DNA of 64,000 nt from Fen-1058 sp964398185 (GTDB lineage Bacteria; Chloroflexota; Anaerolineae; Fen-1058). The notes under the pieces are model-generated. The model was not told the origin of the DNA. It made no database searches and saw only the letters and a list, made by a program, of their open reading frames with translations. Position numbers and translations under genes: made by a program. Shown here in pieces: positions 16,374 through 24,357 of the stretch. Numbering within the stretch: position 1 is the stretch's first letter; every line of letters starts with the position of its first letter. The DNA is taken from NCBI GenBank assembly GCA_964398185.1, contig CAYNML010000004.1, positions 1 to 64,000 of the forward strand, written 5' to 3'.

Positions 16374-17366
16374 ATGAGTGAAAGCGCCATCGAAGTTCTG
16401 AGTCTGACAAAGAAATTTGGCGAATTTGTTGCCGTCGATCAGGTTTCGTTTGAGGTGCAGCCCGGCGAGGTGCTGGGTTATCTCGGCCCGAACGGTTCCG
16501 GCAAGACGACGACGATTCGCATGCTGCTGGGGCTGCTGCAGCCGAGCGACGGTAATGCGCGCGTGCTGGGTTACGATATTCGCACGCAGGCCGAGTCGAT
16601 CCGGCCGCTGGTCGGGTACATGTCGCAGAAGTTCGCGCTGTATGATGAACTGACCATGCGCGAGAACCTGGATTTCTATGCCGGAGTGTATGGCGTGCCG
16701 CGCCGCGCACGAGCCGATCGGGTGCGCGAGGTCATTGAGCTGCTGCACTTGCAAGGGCGCGAAGATGATCTGGTCAGCACGCTCTCTGGCGGCTGGCGGC
16801 AACGCCTGGCGCTGGGTACGGCGCTGGTGCATCAACCGCAGTTGCTGTTCCTCGACGAACCGACGAGCGGCGTCGATCCGTCGGCGCGGCGCGCGTTCTG
16901 GGATTTGATCTACGATCTGGCGCAGCGCGGTGTGACGATCTTCGTGACGACGCACTACATGGACGAGGCCGAGCATTGCCATCGTGTGGGCATCATGTTT
17001 CGCGGGCAGCTGCTGGCGCTGGATACGCCGAGCGGCTTGAAGGCCAGCGCGCTGCCTGGCGCGGCGTGGGATGTGACGCCCGATCACGGCGCGGAGTCGT
17101 TGGTGGCGGCGTTAGCGGCGCTGCACGGTGTGCCGGGCGTGGTGCGCGCCGGGCTGGCGAGCGATCGCTTGCGGGCGATCACGGCGCCGGACGCGCACAC
17201 GGCAGAATCGCTACGCGGAGCATTAGTGAATGTGGGATTCGATCGAGCGCAGGTGGAGCAAGTGGAACCGACGCTGGAGGATGTGTTCATCGCGCTGGCG
17301 GGGCACGGAGCGGATGAGAGGCCGTCAGCGGATGCTGCCGCCGATGATCAACCTAAAGGTGGATAG
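16374..17366 (+). CDS. ABC transporter ATP-binding protein (second ATPase)
   Basis: A 330-residue ATPase with Walker A GPNGSGKTTT, Q-loop VGYMSQKFALY, signature LSGGWRQRLALG, Walker B LLFLDEPTSGVDP and H-loop TTHYMDEAEHC. The C-terminal extension again ends TLEDVFIALAG, followed by a disordered Asp/Ala-rich tail. It keeps the H-loop His missing from its partner at 15271, so the pair may have one canonical and one degenerate site. The gene after it starts 4 nt beyond the stop. Confidence 0.9.
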   Translation: MSESAIEVLSLTKKFGEFVAVDQVSFEVQPGEVLGYLGPNGSGKTTTIRMLLGLLQPSDGNARVLGYDIRTQAESIRPLVGYMSQKFALYDELTMRENLDFYAGVYGVPRRARADRVREVIELLHLQGREDDLVSTLSGGWRQRLALGTALVHQPQLLFLDEPTSGVDPSARRAFWDLIYDLAQRGVTIFVTTHYMDEAEHCHRVGIMFRGQLLALDTPSGLKASALPGAAWDVTPDHGAESLVAALAALHGVPGVVRAGLASDRLRAITAPDAHTAESLRGALVNVGFDRAQVEQVEPTLEDVFIALAGHGADERPSADAAADDQPKGG

Positions 17367-17370
17367 AAAG

Positions 17371-18285
17371 ATGAATCGCATCGATCGGTTGTTTGCCATC
17401 TTGCTGAAACTACAGGCGAAGAAGCAGCTGCGCGCCGAGGATTTGGCGCAGCACTTCAGGGTGAGCAAGCGCACGATTTATCGCGACATGGCTGCGCTGA
17501 GTGAGATGGGTGTGCCGATCGTCTCGCTGCCAGGCGAGGGCTACGAGTTGATGGGAGGCTATTACCTGCCGCCGCTGATCTTTACGCCGGCCGAGGCCAG
17601 CGCGTTGTTCCTGGGCGCGCAGCTGCTGATCGGGCAGGCGGCGGGCCAATTACCGGTGGTGGCCGATCATGCGTTGAGCAAACTCGCCGCGATTCTGCCG
17701 CCAACCACCCGCGCCCAGGTCGATCAACTCACCGGCATCATCCAGTTCACTCTGCCGCCCGAGCGGTTCGATCTGGACGATGCACGCCTGATGTCGTTGC
17801 AGCGCGCCATCATCGAGCGGCGTGTGGTGCATTTGATCTATCACAGTCACAGCCGGAACGAAGTGACCGAGCGCGACGTCGAGCCGCATAACCTCGCATA
17901 CAGCAACGGCGTGTGGTACGTCAATGGTTACTGCCGTTTGCGAGAGGGACCGCGCGGCTTTCGGCTGGATCGTATCGACGATCTTCAGCTCAAGGGTGAG
18001 CGGTTCAAGGCGCGCGATCTGCTGCCGGGCCGCGGCGCGACGATCGAGGTGCGCGTGCGGTTCGATCAGGCAATCGCGCGCTGGGTGCGCGAGCGGCAGC
18101 ACTACGCGTTTCAGCGCGAAGAACCCGCACCCAACGGGCTGATCGTGACCTATGGGGTTGAGCGGTTCTCCGAATTGACGCCCTGGCTGCTGGGCTGGGG
18201 CGCGCAGGCCGAAGTGCTGTCGCCGCTCGAATTGCGCGCCGAGATGCGGCAAATTGCCCGGCAGCTGGTGGAGCTGCTGACATAG
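17371..18285 (+). CDS. HTH/WYL-domain transcriptional regulator
   Basis: A 304-residue regulator. The N-terminal HTH_11 domain (about 6-60) has LRAEDLAQHFRVSKRTIYRD, the WYL domain (140-215) has VHLIYHSHSRNEVTERDVEPHNL and WYVNGYCRLR, and a WCX C-terminal domain ends at 300. WYL proteins sense nucleic-acid or nucleotide signals. GGTGG precedes the ATG, overlapping the stop of the ATPase gene. Regulation of the upstream cassette is possible but not shown. Confidence 0.88.
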   Translation: MNRIDRLFAILLKLQAKKQLRAEDLAQHFRVSKRTIYRDMAALSEMGVPIVSLPGEGYELMGGYYLPPLIFTPAEASALFLGAQLLIGQAAGQLPVVADHALSKLAAILPPTTRAQVDQLTGIIQFTLPPERFDLDDARLMSLQRAIIERRVVHLIYHSHSRNEVTERDVEPHNLAYSNGVWYVNGYCRLREGPRGFRLDRIDDLQLKGERFKARDLLPGRGATIEVRVRFDQAIARWVRERQHYAFQREEPAPNGLIVTYGVERFSELTPWLLGWGAQAEVLSPLELRAEMRQIARQLVELLT

Positions 18286-18363
18286 GGTTGTCACTCTGCC
18301 GTGCTAGACTGAGTTCAGATGGCGCGCTAATGGTGCGTCAAATCCACTCAGTCAAGGAGAGAG

Positions 18364-18672
18364 ATGATGAGCAACCCTGTGATCGAATTGGTCTCGGTCA
18401 AAACCCGGCCCGGCGTGGAAGAGGCGGACATGTTGCGCGCCGCGGATGGCGTGATGGCGTTCTTGAGCAAAGCGCGCGGTTTCATCCGCCGCGAACTGTT
18501 CAGGGCCGGCGAGAATCAGTGGGTCGATCTGATTTATTGGAACAGCCGTGAGGAAGCCGAAGCGGCGCTGGCGCAGAGCATGAACCAGCCCAGCGTGCAG
18601 GAGATGATGAGCCTGCTGGATGAAAGCAGCCTGAACATGCTGCACCTCGACCAGGTGCGCACTTACCAGTGA
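18364..18672 (+). CDS. Antibiotic-biosynthesis-monooxygenase-like (ABM) dimeric alpha/beta barrel protein
   Basis: A 102-residue protein resembling ABM/EthD-type ferredoxin-like barrels. It has the beta strand VIELVSVKTRPG, a helix with VMAFLSKARGFIRREL and WVDLIYWNSREEAEAAL. Such proteins are monooxygenases or heme-degrading or stress proteins; nothing here defines a substrate. AAGGAG lies 6 nt upstream of the first of two adjacent ATG codons. Confidence 0.65.
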   Translation: MMSNPVIELVSVKTRPGVEEADMLRAADGVMAFLSKARGFIRRELFRAGENQWVDLIYWNSREEAEAALAQSMNQPSVQEMMSLLDESSLNMLHLDQVRTYQ

Positions 18673-18690
18673 CCCAGTGCGAGCGCGATC

Positions 18691-19119
18691 ATGAGCAAAC
18701 ACAAATCGAGCACGACGACCGTTGACAGCGTTCTGGACCGGCACGCTCCGCACGTACGCGAGATCGTCGAACGACTGCGGGCGATCATCCGCGAGGCGGT
18801 ACCGGAAGCGGTGGAGTCCGCGAATCCCGTGTGGCACAGCCTAAGCTATAAGCATCCGGAGAGCGGTTACTTTTGCGGCATCTTCCCGCAAGCCAACCGC
18901 GTGGATGTGGCTTTCGAGTTCGGCGTGTTGCTGCCTGATCCAGAAGGCGTGTTGGAGGGCAAGGGCAAGCAGGTGCGGTATCTGCGCTTGCAGGATGAGC
19001 GTGATCTGCGCGTAGAGGTGTTCCGGCGACTGCTGATCGAGGCGATCAATCTGCCGCCGAAGCGGGAAGCAAAACTGGCGCTGATCCGGGAGCGCGGGCA
19101 ACGAATAGGCGACGGATAA
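18691..19119 (+). CDS. DUF1801 / YdhG-like domain protein
   Basis: A 142-residue protein with the DUF1801 pattern: VREIVERLRAIIREAVPEAVESANPVWHSLSY, then GYFCGIFPQANRVDVAFEFG and a C-terminal basic region. The function of this family is not established. It stands 18 nt after the ABM-like gene and is followed by a strong terminator. Confidence 0.75.
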   Translation: MSKHKSSTTTVDSVLDRHAPHVREIVERLRAIIREAVPEAVESANPVWHSLSYKHPESGYFCGIFPQANRVDVAFEFGVLLPDPEGVLEGKGKQVRYLRLQDERDLRVEVFRRLLIEAINLPPKREAKLALIRERGQRIGDG

Positions 19120-19155
19120 GCGTATTTCGGGTGGAGTGCGATCGAAGCACGGCGG

Positions 19156-19195
19156 CACGGAGACGCAATGAGATAGGGCGTCTCCGTGTTTCTTT
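19156..19195 (+). terminator. Rho-independent terminator
   Basis: A perfect 11-bp stem, CACGGAGACGC / GCGTCTCCGTG, with an 11-nt loop is followed by TTTCTTT. It ends the transcript of the DUF1801 gene and insulates the ECF sigma gene. Confidence 0.85.
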
Positions 19196-19243
19196 GCGGC
19201 ATTTCACAAAATCGACGTTACGGGGTTATATTTGATAGAGACG

Positions 19244-19759
19244 ATGGACAGGCGGGGCATAGTGAAACCGGAATTCGACGAGTTGGTGGAGCAACATAGC
19301 GCAGAGATCTTCGCGTACGTGTGGCGCATGTTACGCGAGGCGCACGATGCTGAGGATTGCCTGCAAGAGACGTTTCTGCGCGCGTTCCGATCGTACGGGC
19401 GCGTGCGGGCGGGGACGAATTATCGGGCGTGGCTATACAAGATCGCGACAAATACGGCGCGCAGTCAGTGGAGGCGCAGAGCGCGCCGTGACGCTCACAC
19501 TACGGAGCTTGATCCCGATCGGCAGGCTGACGAGATGTCGGTGGCCGATCGGGTTGAGCGAAAGGCGCTGTTGGCGGCGGTGACACGCGCGGTGGAGGCG
19601 CTGCCCGATCAACAGCGCGCGGCATTGATCATGCGGAAGTATCAGGAGTTAAGTTACGCCGAAATCGCAGCGGCATTGGAATGCACCGAGGCGGCGGCGC
19701 GGGCAAATGTGTATCAGGCGGTGAAAAAATTGCAGGCGCGGTTTGGTGTCAACGGATAA
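19244..19759 (+). CDS. ECF-type RNA polymerase sigma-70 factor
   Basis: A 171-residue sigma factor. Region 2 (about 12-80) has EIFAYVWRMLREAHDAEDCLQETFLRAFRSY-type sequence. Region 4 (110-165) has ALPDQQRAALIMRKYQELSYAEIA and the recognition helix EAAARANVYQAVKKL. A TTG 12 nt earlier is an alternative start. No recognisable anti-sigma gene follows; instead, a minisatellite leads into an O6-alkylguanine-DNA methyltransferase gene, suggesting a possible DNA-alkylation response (inference). The stop codon is part of the first minisatellite unit. Confidence 0.9.
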   Translation: MDRRGIVKPEFDELVEQHSAEIFAYVWRMLREAHDAEDCLQETFLRAFRSYGRVRAGTNYRAWLYKIATNTARSQWRRRARRDAHTTELDPDRQADEMSVADRVERKALLAAVTRAVEALPDQQRAALIMRKYQELSYAEIAAALECTEAAARANVYQAVKKLQARFGVNG

Positions 19760-20138
19760 GCAACGAATCAGCGGATGGTGTCAACGGATAAGCAACGAAT
19801 CAGCGGATGGTGTCAACGGATAAGCAGCGAATCAACGGATGGTGTCAACGGATAAGCAACGAATCAACGGATGGTGTCAACGGATAAGCAGCGAATCAGC
19901 GGATGGTGTCAACGNNNNNNNNNNNNNNNNNNNNNNNNNNNNNNNNNNNNNNNNNNNNNNNNNNNNNNNNNNNNNNNNNNNNNNNNNNNNNNNNNNNNNN
20001 NNNNNNNNNNNNNNCGAATCAACGGATGGTGTCAACGGATAAGCAGCGAATCAGCGGATGGTGTCAACGGATAAGCAGCGAATCAGCGGATGGCAACGGA
20101 TGGCAACGGATGGCAACGGATGGCAACGAATGATGAAA
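19748..20138. repeat. 32-bp minisatellite plus 10-bp satellite, interrupted by an assembly gap
   Basis: Units of 32 bp (AACGGATAAGCAGCGAATCA plus GCGGATGGTGTC) repeat head to tail from the sigma-factor stop. They continue on both sides of 100 N at 19915-20014, and grade into four 10-bp units (GGATGGCAAC) before the methyltransferase gene. Units vary at a few positions (A/G). 32 is not a multiple of three, so the open frames across it are not genes. True copy number is unknown because of the gap. Confidence 0.95.
19915..20014. other. Assembly gap (100 N)
   Basis: A 100-N scaffold gap inside the 32-bp minisatellite, most likely because short reads could not resolve it. Confidence 0.99.
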
Positions 20139-20159
20139 CGGATGAAGGAGGCGCGCACG

Positions 20160-20804
20160 ATGTCGCCCGAATTTGAATTGGATGAAAAAGTCGCACAGGC
20201 GCTGGATGCGGTGTATGCCGCGCCCAGTGAGCAAGTGATGAAGCAGGCACAGGCGAAGTTACGGAGAGCTTTGCTGGCGGCGAAGGGAAAGATGGTCTAT
20301 TACGGTTACGCGCCCCGGACGCGCGTGGGGCCGCTGTTCGTGGCGGTGAACGATCGAGGATTGGTGGCGCTGGACTTTGGGTTGAGCGAGCAGGAGTTTG
20401 TAGCGCGGGTCTCGCAGCGCACCAAGGCGACGCTGGTGCGATCGGATGATCAGGCGGCGGAGGCGTTAAAGCAGATCTTGGAGTATCTCGACGGCAAGCG
20501 CACCACGTTCGATCTGCCGCTGGATATGAGCTCGCTGAGCGAGTTTCAACGGCGGGTGCTGGGCGTGGCGTTGAAAATTCCGCGCGGCAAGGTGCTGACC
20601 TATGGGGATGTCGCCAAAGCGATCGGGAAGCCGCAAGCCGCGCGGGCGGTGGGACAGGCGCTGGGGCACAACCCCGTGCCGATCGTGATTCCGTGCCATC
20701 GCGTGTTGGGATCAGACGGATCGCTGCACGGGTATTCGGGCGGCGGCGGAATTCAGACGAAGAAGTGGCTGCTGCAACTGGAAGGTGCGAGGCTGCCGCA
20801 GTGA
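20160..20804 (+). CDS. ogt: Methylated-DNA--protein-cysteine methyltransferase with N-terminal extension
   Basis: A 214-residue suicide repair protein for O6-alkylguanine. The active-site motif PCHRV contains Cys179, followed by GSLHGYSGGGGIQTKKWLL; the DNA-binding helix region RGKVLTYGDVAKAIGKPQAARAVGQ-type sequence precedes it. Residues 1-45 (Glu/Lys/Ala-rich helices) precede the ribonuclease-like domain and are not part of the usual Ogt. GGAGG lies 8 nt before the ATG at 20160. The upstream minisatellite places it in probable co-transcription with the ECF sigma gene. Confidence 0.88.
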   Translation: MSPEFELDEKVAQALDAVYAAPSEQVMKQAQAKLRRALLAAKGKMVYYGYAPRTRVGPLFVAVNDRGLVALDFGLSEQEFVARVSQRTKATLVRSDDQAAEALKQILEYLDGKRTTFDLPLDMSSLSEFQRRVLGVALKIPRGKVLTYGDVAKAIGKPQAARAVGQALGHNPVPIVIPCHRVLGSDGSLHGYSGGGGIQTKKWLLQLEGARLPQ

Positions 20805-20883
20805 GGCGTGCTAGTCGATCAGCTTTATAATGCGCGCGTGCTGCACGGTCGATGAGGCCGTGCAGTTGTTTAAGGAGACTGCG

Positions 20884-21795
20884 ATGAAGGTGAAAGAGTG
20901 GGCGGCATTTGGGTTGCTGGGGTTGATCTGGGGCTCATCGTTCTTGTGGATCAAGATCGGGGTGGAGAGTATCACGCCGATGATGCTGGTGACGCTGCGC
21001 GTGTCGTTCGGACTGCTGGCGCTGTTGGTCGTGGTGCTGCTGCAGCGTCAATCGCTGCCGCGCGATCGCAGCACGCTGCTGAAGTATGGCTTCATGGGGG
21101 TGTTCAATCTGGTGGTGCCGTTTCTGTTGATCACGTGGGGCGAGACGAAGATCGATTCCAGCCTCGCGTCGATTTTGAATGCTGCCACGCCGCTGTTCGT
21201 GATCATCATCGCGCACTTCTGGCTGCACGACGAGAAAATCACAGCGGCGCGGCTGGGCGGATTGTTGATGGGTTTTGCGGGCGTGGTGGTTCTGGTGCTG
21301 CAGAACTTGAAGCCGGGCAGCGGGCAGAACGACATCTGGGGCGAGCTGGCGGTGCTGCTGGCGACGGTGAGTTACGCCGTGGCGCTGGTGTTTTCGCGGC
21401 GTCACTTGCGCGGTGCGAAGCCGGTGGTGCAGTCCACGATGATTCTGGTGGTGGCAACGGCGTTGATGTGGATCATCATGCCGGTGGCCGATCGGCCCGT
21501 GGCGTTTCCCGACACGCCGCTGACGTGGATCGCCGTAATCTGGCTGGGCGTGCTGGGCCTGTGTGTGGCGTACCTGTTGTTCTTCTATCTCAACAACGCG
21601 GTGGGGCCGACGCGCGCCTCGCTGGTGACGTACGTCTTTCCGGTGGTGGGCGTGGCGTTGGGCATCATCTTCCTGAGCGAGCCGCTGACGTGGAACATGA
21701 TCGTCGGATCGATCCTGGTGGTGGGCGGCATCGTGGTGGTGAATCGCAAGCCGCGTGTAGCGCCGGAAGTGGCGGTGGCGCCGGCTGGAAAATGA
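20884..21795 (+). CDS. EamA-type (DMT superfamily) transporter
   Basis: A 303-residue protein with ten membrane helices in two EamA repeats. Repeat one shows GLIWGSSFLWIKIGV and VTLRVSFGLLAL; repeat two ends with VTYVFPVVGVALGIIFLSEP, a hallmark of the family. It probably exports metabolites or amino acids. AAGGAG precedes the ATG at 20884; the open frame upstream is not protein-like. The methyltransferase gene follows after 9 nt. Confidence 0.9.
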   Translation: MKVKEWAAFGLLGLIWGSSFLWIKIGVESITPMMLVTLRVSFGLLALLVVVLLQRQSLPRDRSTLLKYGFMGVFNLVVPFLLITWGETKIDSSLASILNAATPLFVIIIAHFWLHDEKITAARLGGLLMGFAGVVVLVLQNLKPGSGQNDIWGELAVLLATVSYAVALVFSRRHLRGAKPVVQSTMILVVATALMWIIMPVADRPVAFPDTPLTWIAVIWLGVLGLCVAYLLFFYLNNAVGPTRASLVTYVFPVVGVALGIIFLSEPLTWNMIVGSILVVGGIVVVNRKPRVAPEVAVAPAGK

Positions 21796-21804
21796 GAGGT
21801 TGTT

Positions 21805-22560
21805 ATGAGCGATCTGCACTGGAGCGAAGAGAATTCGCAGCACTTCATCGATTATGCGGCTTACTATGTGCTCGATCGGCTGGCGCAGCTCGAGACGATC
21901 TGCGCGCTGATTCCAGCGAAATCCGAGCCGTTTCACGTCGTCGAATTGTGCTGCGGCGAGGGCCTGCTGGCGCGCGCCATCCTCGAACGATTCGCCGGGT
22001 GCTGCTTTCACGGGTATGACGGCTCGCGCACGATGCTCGAAAAAACGCGCACGGTGCTGCAGCCGTTTGCCGATCGGGTGTCACTGCATCCCTTCGATCT
22101 GGCCGCAGCGGACTGGCGATCGTTTCCGTGGCCGGTGCAGGCTGTGGTGTCATCGCTGGCGATTCATCATCTGGACGGCGATCAGAAGCGCGAGTTGTAT
22201 CGCGATTTATATCGACTGCTCAATCCCGGCGGCGCGTTGATCATCGCCGATCTCATTCAGCCGGCGCATCCGGCCGGCGTGGAATGCGCGGCGCGGGCGT
22301 GGGATGAAGCTGTGCGAGAGGCGGCGTTGGCGCAAGCTGGAGGCGAAACCGCCTTTGAGGTATTTCAAAACGATCAGTGGAACATCTACCATTATCCTGA
22401 TCCGATGGATAAACCATCCGGCCTGTACGAGCAGCTGCGCTGGCTGGAAGAAGCGGGCTTCAGCGCGGTCGATGTGTACTGGCTGAAAGCCGGGCATGCG
22501 ATCTATGGCGGCTGGAAGATGGAATATGCTCAAGGGGCAGGCGATTTAGAGCGCGCCTGA
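21805..22560 (+). CDS. Class I SAM-dependent methyltransferase
   Basis: A 251-residue protein. The SAM-binding motif I is VVELCCGEGLLARAIL, the acidic residue after beta-2 is in HGYDGS, and the post-motif DLAAADW and LLNPGGALIIADL are typical. Substrate is unknown. Cys pairs in motif I (LCCGEG) are uncommon compared with the usual DxGxG. The EamA gene is 9 nt upstream, suggesting co-transcription. Confidence 0.87.
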   Translation: MSDLHWSEENSQHFIDYAAYYVLDRLAQLETICALIPAKSEPFHVVELCCGEGLLARAILERFAGCCFHGYDGSRTMLEKTRTVLQPFADRVSLHPFDLAAADWRSFPWPVQAVVSSLAIHHLDGDQKRELYRDLYRLLNPGGALIIADLIQPAHPAGVECAARAWDEAVREAALAQAGGETAFEVFQNDQWNIYHYPDPMDKPSGLYEQLRWLEEAGFSAVDVYWLKAGHAIYGGWKMEYAQGAGDLERA

Positions 22561-22610
22561 CGGACTACAGCCGATCGTCGGCCTGCGCGGACGTGGCGCC
22601 ACTTTCATCG

Positions 22611-23315
22611 ATGCTCTCTTCTCGCACGGAATTTCTCAACGGATGCAAAGCCGAGCTGCCCATTCTGCTCGGCGTTTTGCCGTTTGGCATGATCTACGGC
22701 GTGCTGGCGCTGCAAGCCGGATTGTCACCGGCGCTGGCCCTGGCGATGTCGTCGATCGTGTTCGCCGGGTCGTCGCAGTTCATCGGCACGCAGTTGATGG
22801 CGCAGGGCGCGGGCGGCCCGGTCATCATCGCGACGACGTTCGTGGTGAATCTGCGGCATGCGTTATACAGCGCCTCGGTGGCGCCGTTCATCAGGCACGT
22901 GCCGATGAGATGGAAAGTGCTGCTGGCTTATTTGCTAACTGATGAAGCCTATGCAGTGGTGATCACGCGCTTCACACAGCCCGATAGTGCGGCGGCGCTG
23001 AACAAGCACTGGTTCTACTTCGGGGCGGGCATCACGTTGTGGTCGTCGTGGCAGATCAGCAGCGCCATCGGCATCTTCGTCGGCCAGCTCATCCCCGCAA
23101 GTTGGAGCCTGGATTTCACGCTGGCGCTGACGTTCATCGCGCTGGTGGTGCCCAACTTGAAAGATCGGGCAAGTGTGGCGGCGGCGGTGTCGGCGGGCAT
23201 CATGGCCGCGTTCAGTTATGCGTGGCCGTACAAGCTGGGATTGTTTGCGGCGGCGCTGACGGGGATTGTGGTGGGAATGATTGTAGAAGACAGAAGCGTA
23301 AAGCGTAAGGCGTAA
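22611..23315 (+). CDS. azlC: AzlC family branched-chain amino acid exporter subunit
   Basis: A 234-residue membrane protein. Family motifs: LGVLPFGMIYGVLALQAGLS, MSSIVFAGSSQFI and FVVNLRHALYSASVAPF. AzlC with the small AzlD partner (gene at 23375) exports branched-chain or other hydrophobic amino acids. A GTG six codons earlier (22593) is an equally possible start, as neither has a good Shine-Dalgarno. Confidence 0.9.
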   Translation: MLSSRTEFLNGCKAELPILLGVLPFGMIYGVLALQAGLSPALALAMSSIVFAGSSQFIGTQLMAQGAGGPVIIATTFVVNLRHALYSASVAPFIRHVPMRWKVLLAYLLTDEAYAVVITRFTQPDSAAALNKHWFYFGAGITLWSSWQISSAIGIFVGQLIPASWSLDFTLALTFIALVVPNLKDRASVAAAVSAGIMAAFSYAWPYKLGLFAAALTGIVVGMIVEDRSVKRKA

Positions 23316-23364
23316 AACGTAAAACGTAAGGCGTAAGGGGCCGTTTACGGTTTACGTTTTACGG
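23296..23364. repeat. CGTAAAACG hairpin array
   Basis: GCGTAAAGCGTAAGGCGTAAAACG-like words are followed after a GGGG/CCG turn by GTTTACGGTTTACGTTTTACGG. They begin inside the last codons of azlC (encoding the C-terminal VKRKA) and fill the azlC-azlD spacer. Confidence 0.8.
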
Positions 23365-23374
23365 GAGTACTGGC

Positions 23375-23692
23375 TTGAACCTCTGGCTAATCATCATCGG
23401 CATGGGCCTTGTCACGTTCGGGACGCGCCTCGTCCCGATCGTGCTGCTGGGCCGCATCGAGATACCGCTGATCGTGCAGCGGGCGCTGCGCTTTGTGCCG
23501 CCCGCCGTACTGACAGCCATCGTCGTGCCGGAGCTGCTGTATCGCGACAGCCAGATCGATGTGTCGTTGACGAATGTGCGTTTGCTGGCCGGACTGATCG
23601 CCATCGTGGTGGCGTGGCGCACCAAGAATGCGCTGATCACGATCGGGGTGGGGATGATCGCGTTGTGGGTGTTGAGTGCGATAGTGAGATAG
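23375..23692 (+). CDS. azlD: AzlD family exporter subunit
   Basis: A 105-residue, four-helix membrane protein starting with TTG; GGGAG lies 8 nt upstream. AzlD signatures include MGLVTFGTRLVPIVLLGR and LRFVPPAVLTAIVVPELL. It forms the partner of AzlC encoded 60 bp upstream. The stop lies in the first of several GTGAGATA words that occupy the following spacer. Confidence 0.87.
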   Translation: MNLWLIIIGMGLVTFGTRLVPIVLLGRIEIPLIVQRALRFVPPAVLTAIVVPELLYRDSQIDVSLTNVRLLAGLIAIVVAWRTKNALITIGVGMIALWVLSAIVR

Positions 23693-23726
23693 TGAGATAG
23701 TGCGATAGGGAGATAGCGCTATAGTT
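23673..23726. repeat. GTGAGATA/GTGCGATA word array
   Basis: Four to five copies of the words GTGAGATA and GTGCGATA overlap the end of azlD and fill the spacer to the LysE gene. The same words occur in the tandem duplication at 11713-11760 and 11973-12005. Confidence 0.7.
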
Positions 23727-24338
23727 ATGGTATCGGCATTCATTCATGGCTATCTGCTCTCCTTCGGGTTGATTCTGCCTCTCGGGCCGCAGAATGTGTT
23801 TGTGTTCTCGCAGGGTGCCACGCAGCCGAAGTTGCGCCGCGCGCTCCCGGTGGTGTTGACGGCGGCGCTGGCCGATACGCTGTTGATCCTGATCGCCGTG
23901 CTGGGGGTGTCGGCGGTGGTGCTGACCGTGCCGTGGGTGAAGATCGTCCTTGGCGTGTGCGGCGTATGCTTCCTGCTGTTCATCGGCTGGGTGACGTGGC
24001 GCTCGGAAGTGCACGAAGACGATGCGGCGAAGCTGGCGCACGACTGGCCGATGCGACGGCAGATCATCTTCACGCTGTCGGTGTCGCTGCTGAATCCGCA
24101 CGCGATCCTGGACACGATCGGCGTGATCGGCACAAGCTCGTTGGCGTATGCCGGCGCCGAGCGGATCGCTTTCACGGCGGCGTGCATCGTCAATTCGTGG
24201 CTGTGGTTCTGCATGCTGGCGGTGGCTGGAAAGTTGATCGGAGCGATCGGGCCGGTGCGGCGGTGGCTCAATCGTGTGTCAGCGGTGATTATCTGGCTGA
24301 GCGCGATATATTTGGTGTACAATCTGACGCGGATGTGA
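23727..24338 (+). CDS. LysE/ArgO family amino acid exporter
   Basis: A 203-residue membrane protein with about six helices. The family signature GLILPLGPQNVFVFSQGA is at the N-terminus, with LTAALADTLLILIAVLGV and SLLNPHAILDTIGVIG following. It likely exports basic amino acids. Together with azlCD and the EamA gene it makes a run of exporters on the plus strand. Confidence 0.9.
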   Translation: MVSAFIHGYLLSFGLILPLGPQNVFVFSQGATQPKLRRALPVVLTAALADTLLILIAVLGVSAVVLTVPWVKIVLGVCGVCFLLFIGWVTWRSEVHEDDAAKLAHDWPMRRQIIFTLSVSLLNPHAILDTIGVIGTSSLAYAGAERIAFTAACIVNSWLWFCMLAVAGKLIGAIGPVRRWLNRVSAVIIWLSAIYLVYNLTRM

Positions 24339-24357
24339 AGCGCATTAAGGGGGCTGT

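Noticed and set aside
15672..17087. 471-codon minus-strand frame opposite the two ATPase genes
   Set aside because: Antisense to Walker and signature motifs; crosses the repeat spacer; no protein-like pattern.
19839..20133. Small open frames spanning the minisatellite and the N gap
   Set aside because: They repeat in all frames because the 32-bp unit lacks stops, and they read through N; not genes.
19748..20138. CRISPR array
   Set aside because: The units are contiguous with no unique spacers, so this is a tandem minisatellite.
22593..22610. GTG start for azlC
   Set aside because: Possible but has no better ribosome site than ATG at 22611; the ATG was kept and the alternative noted.
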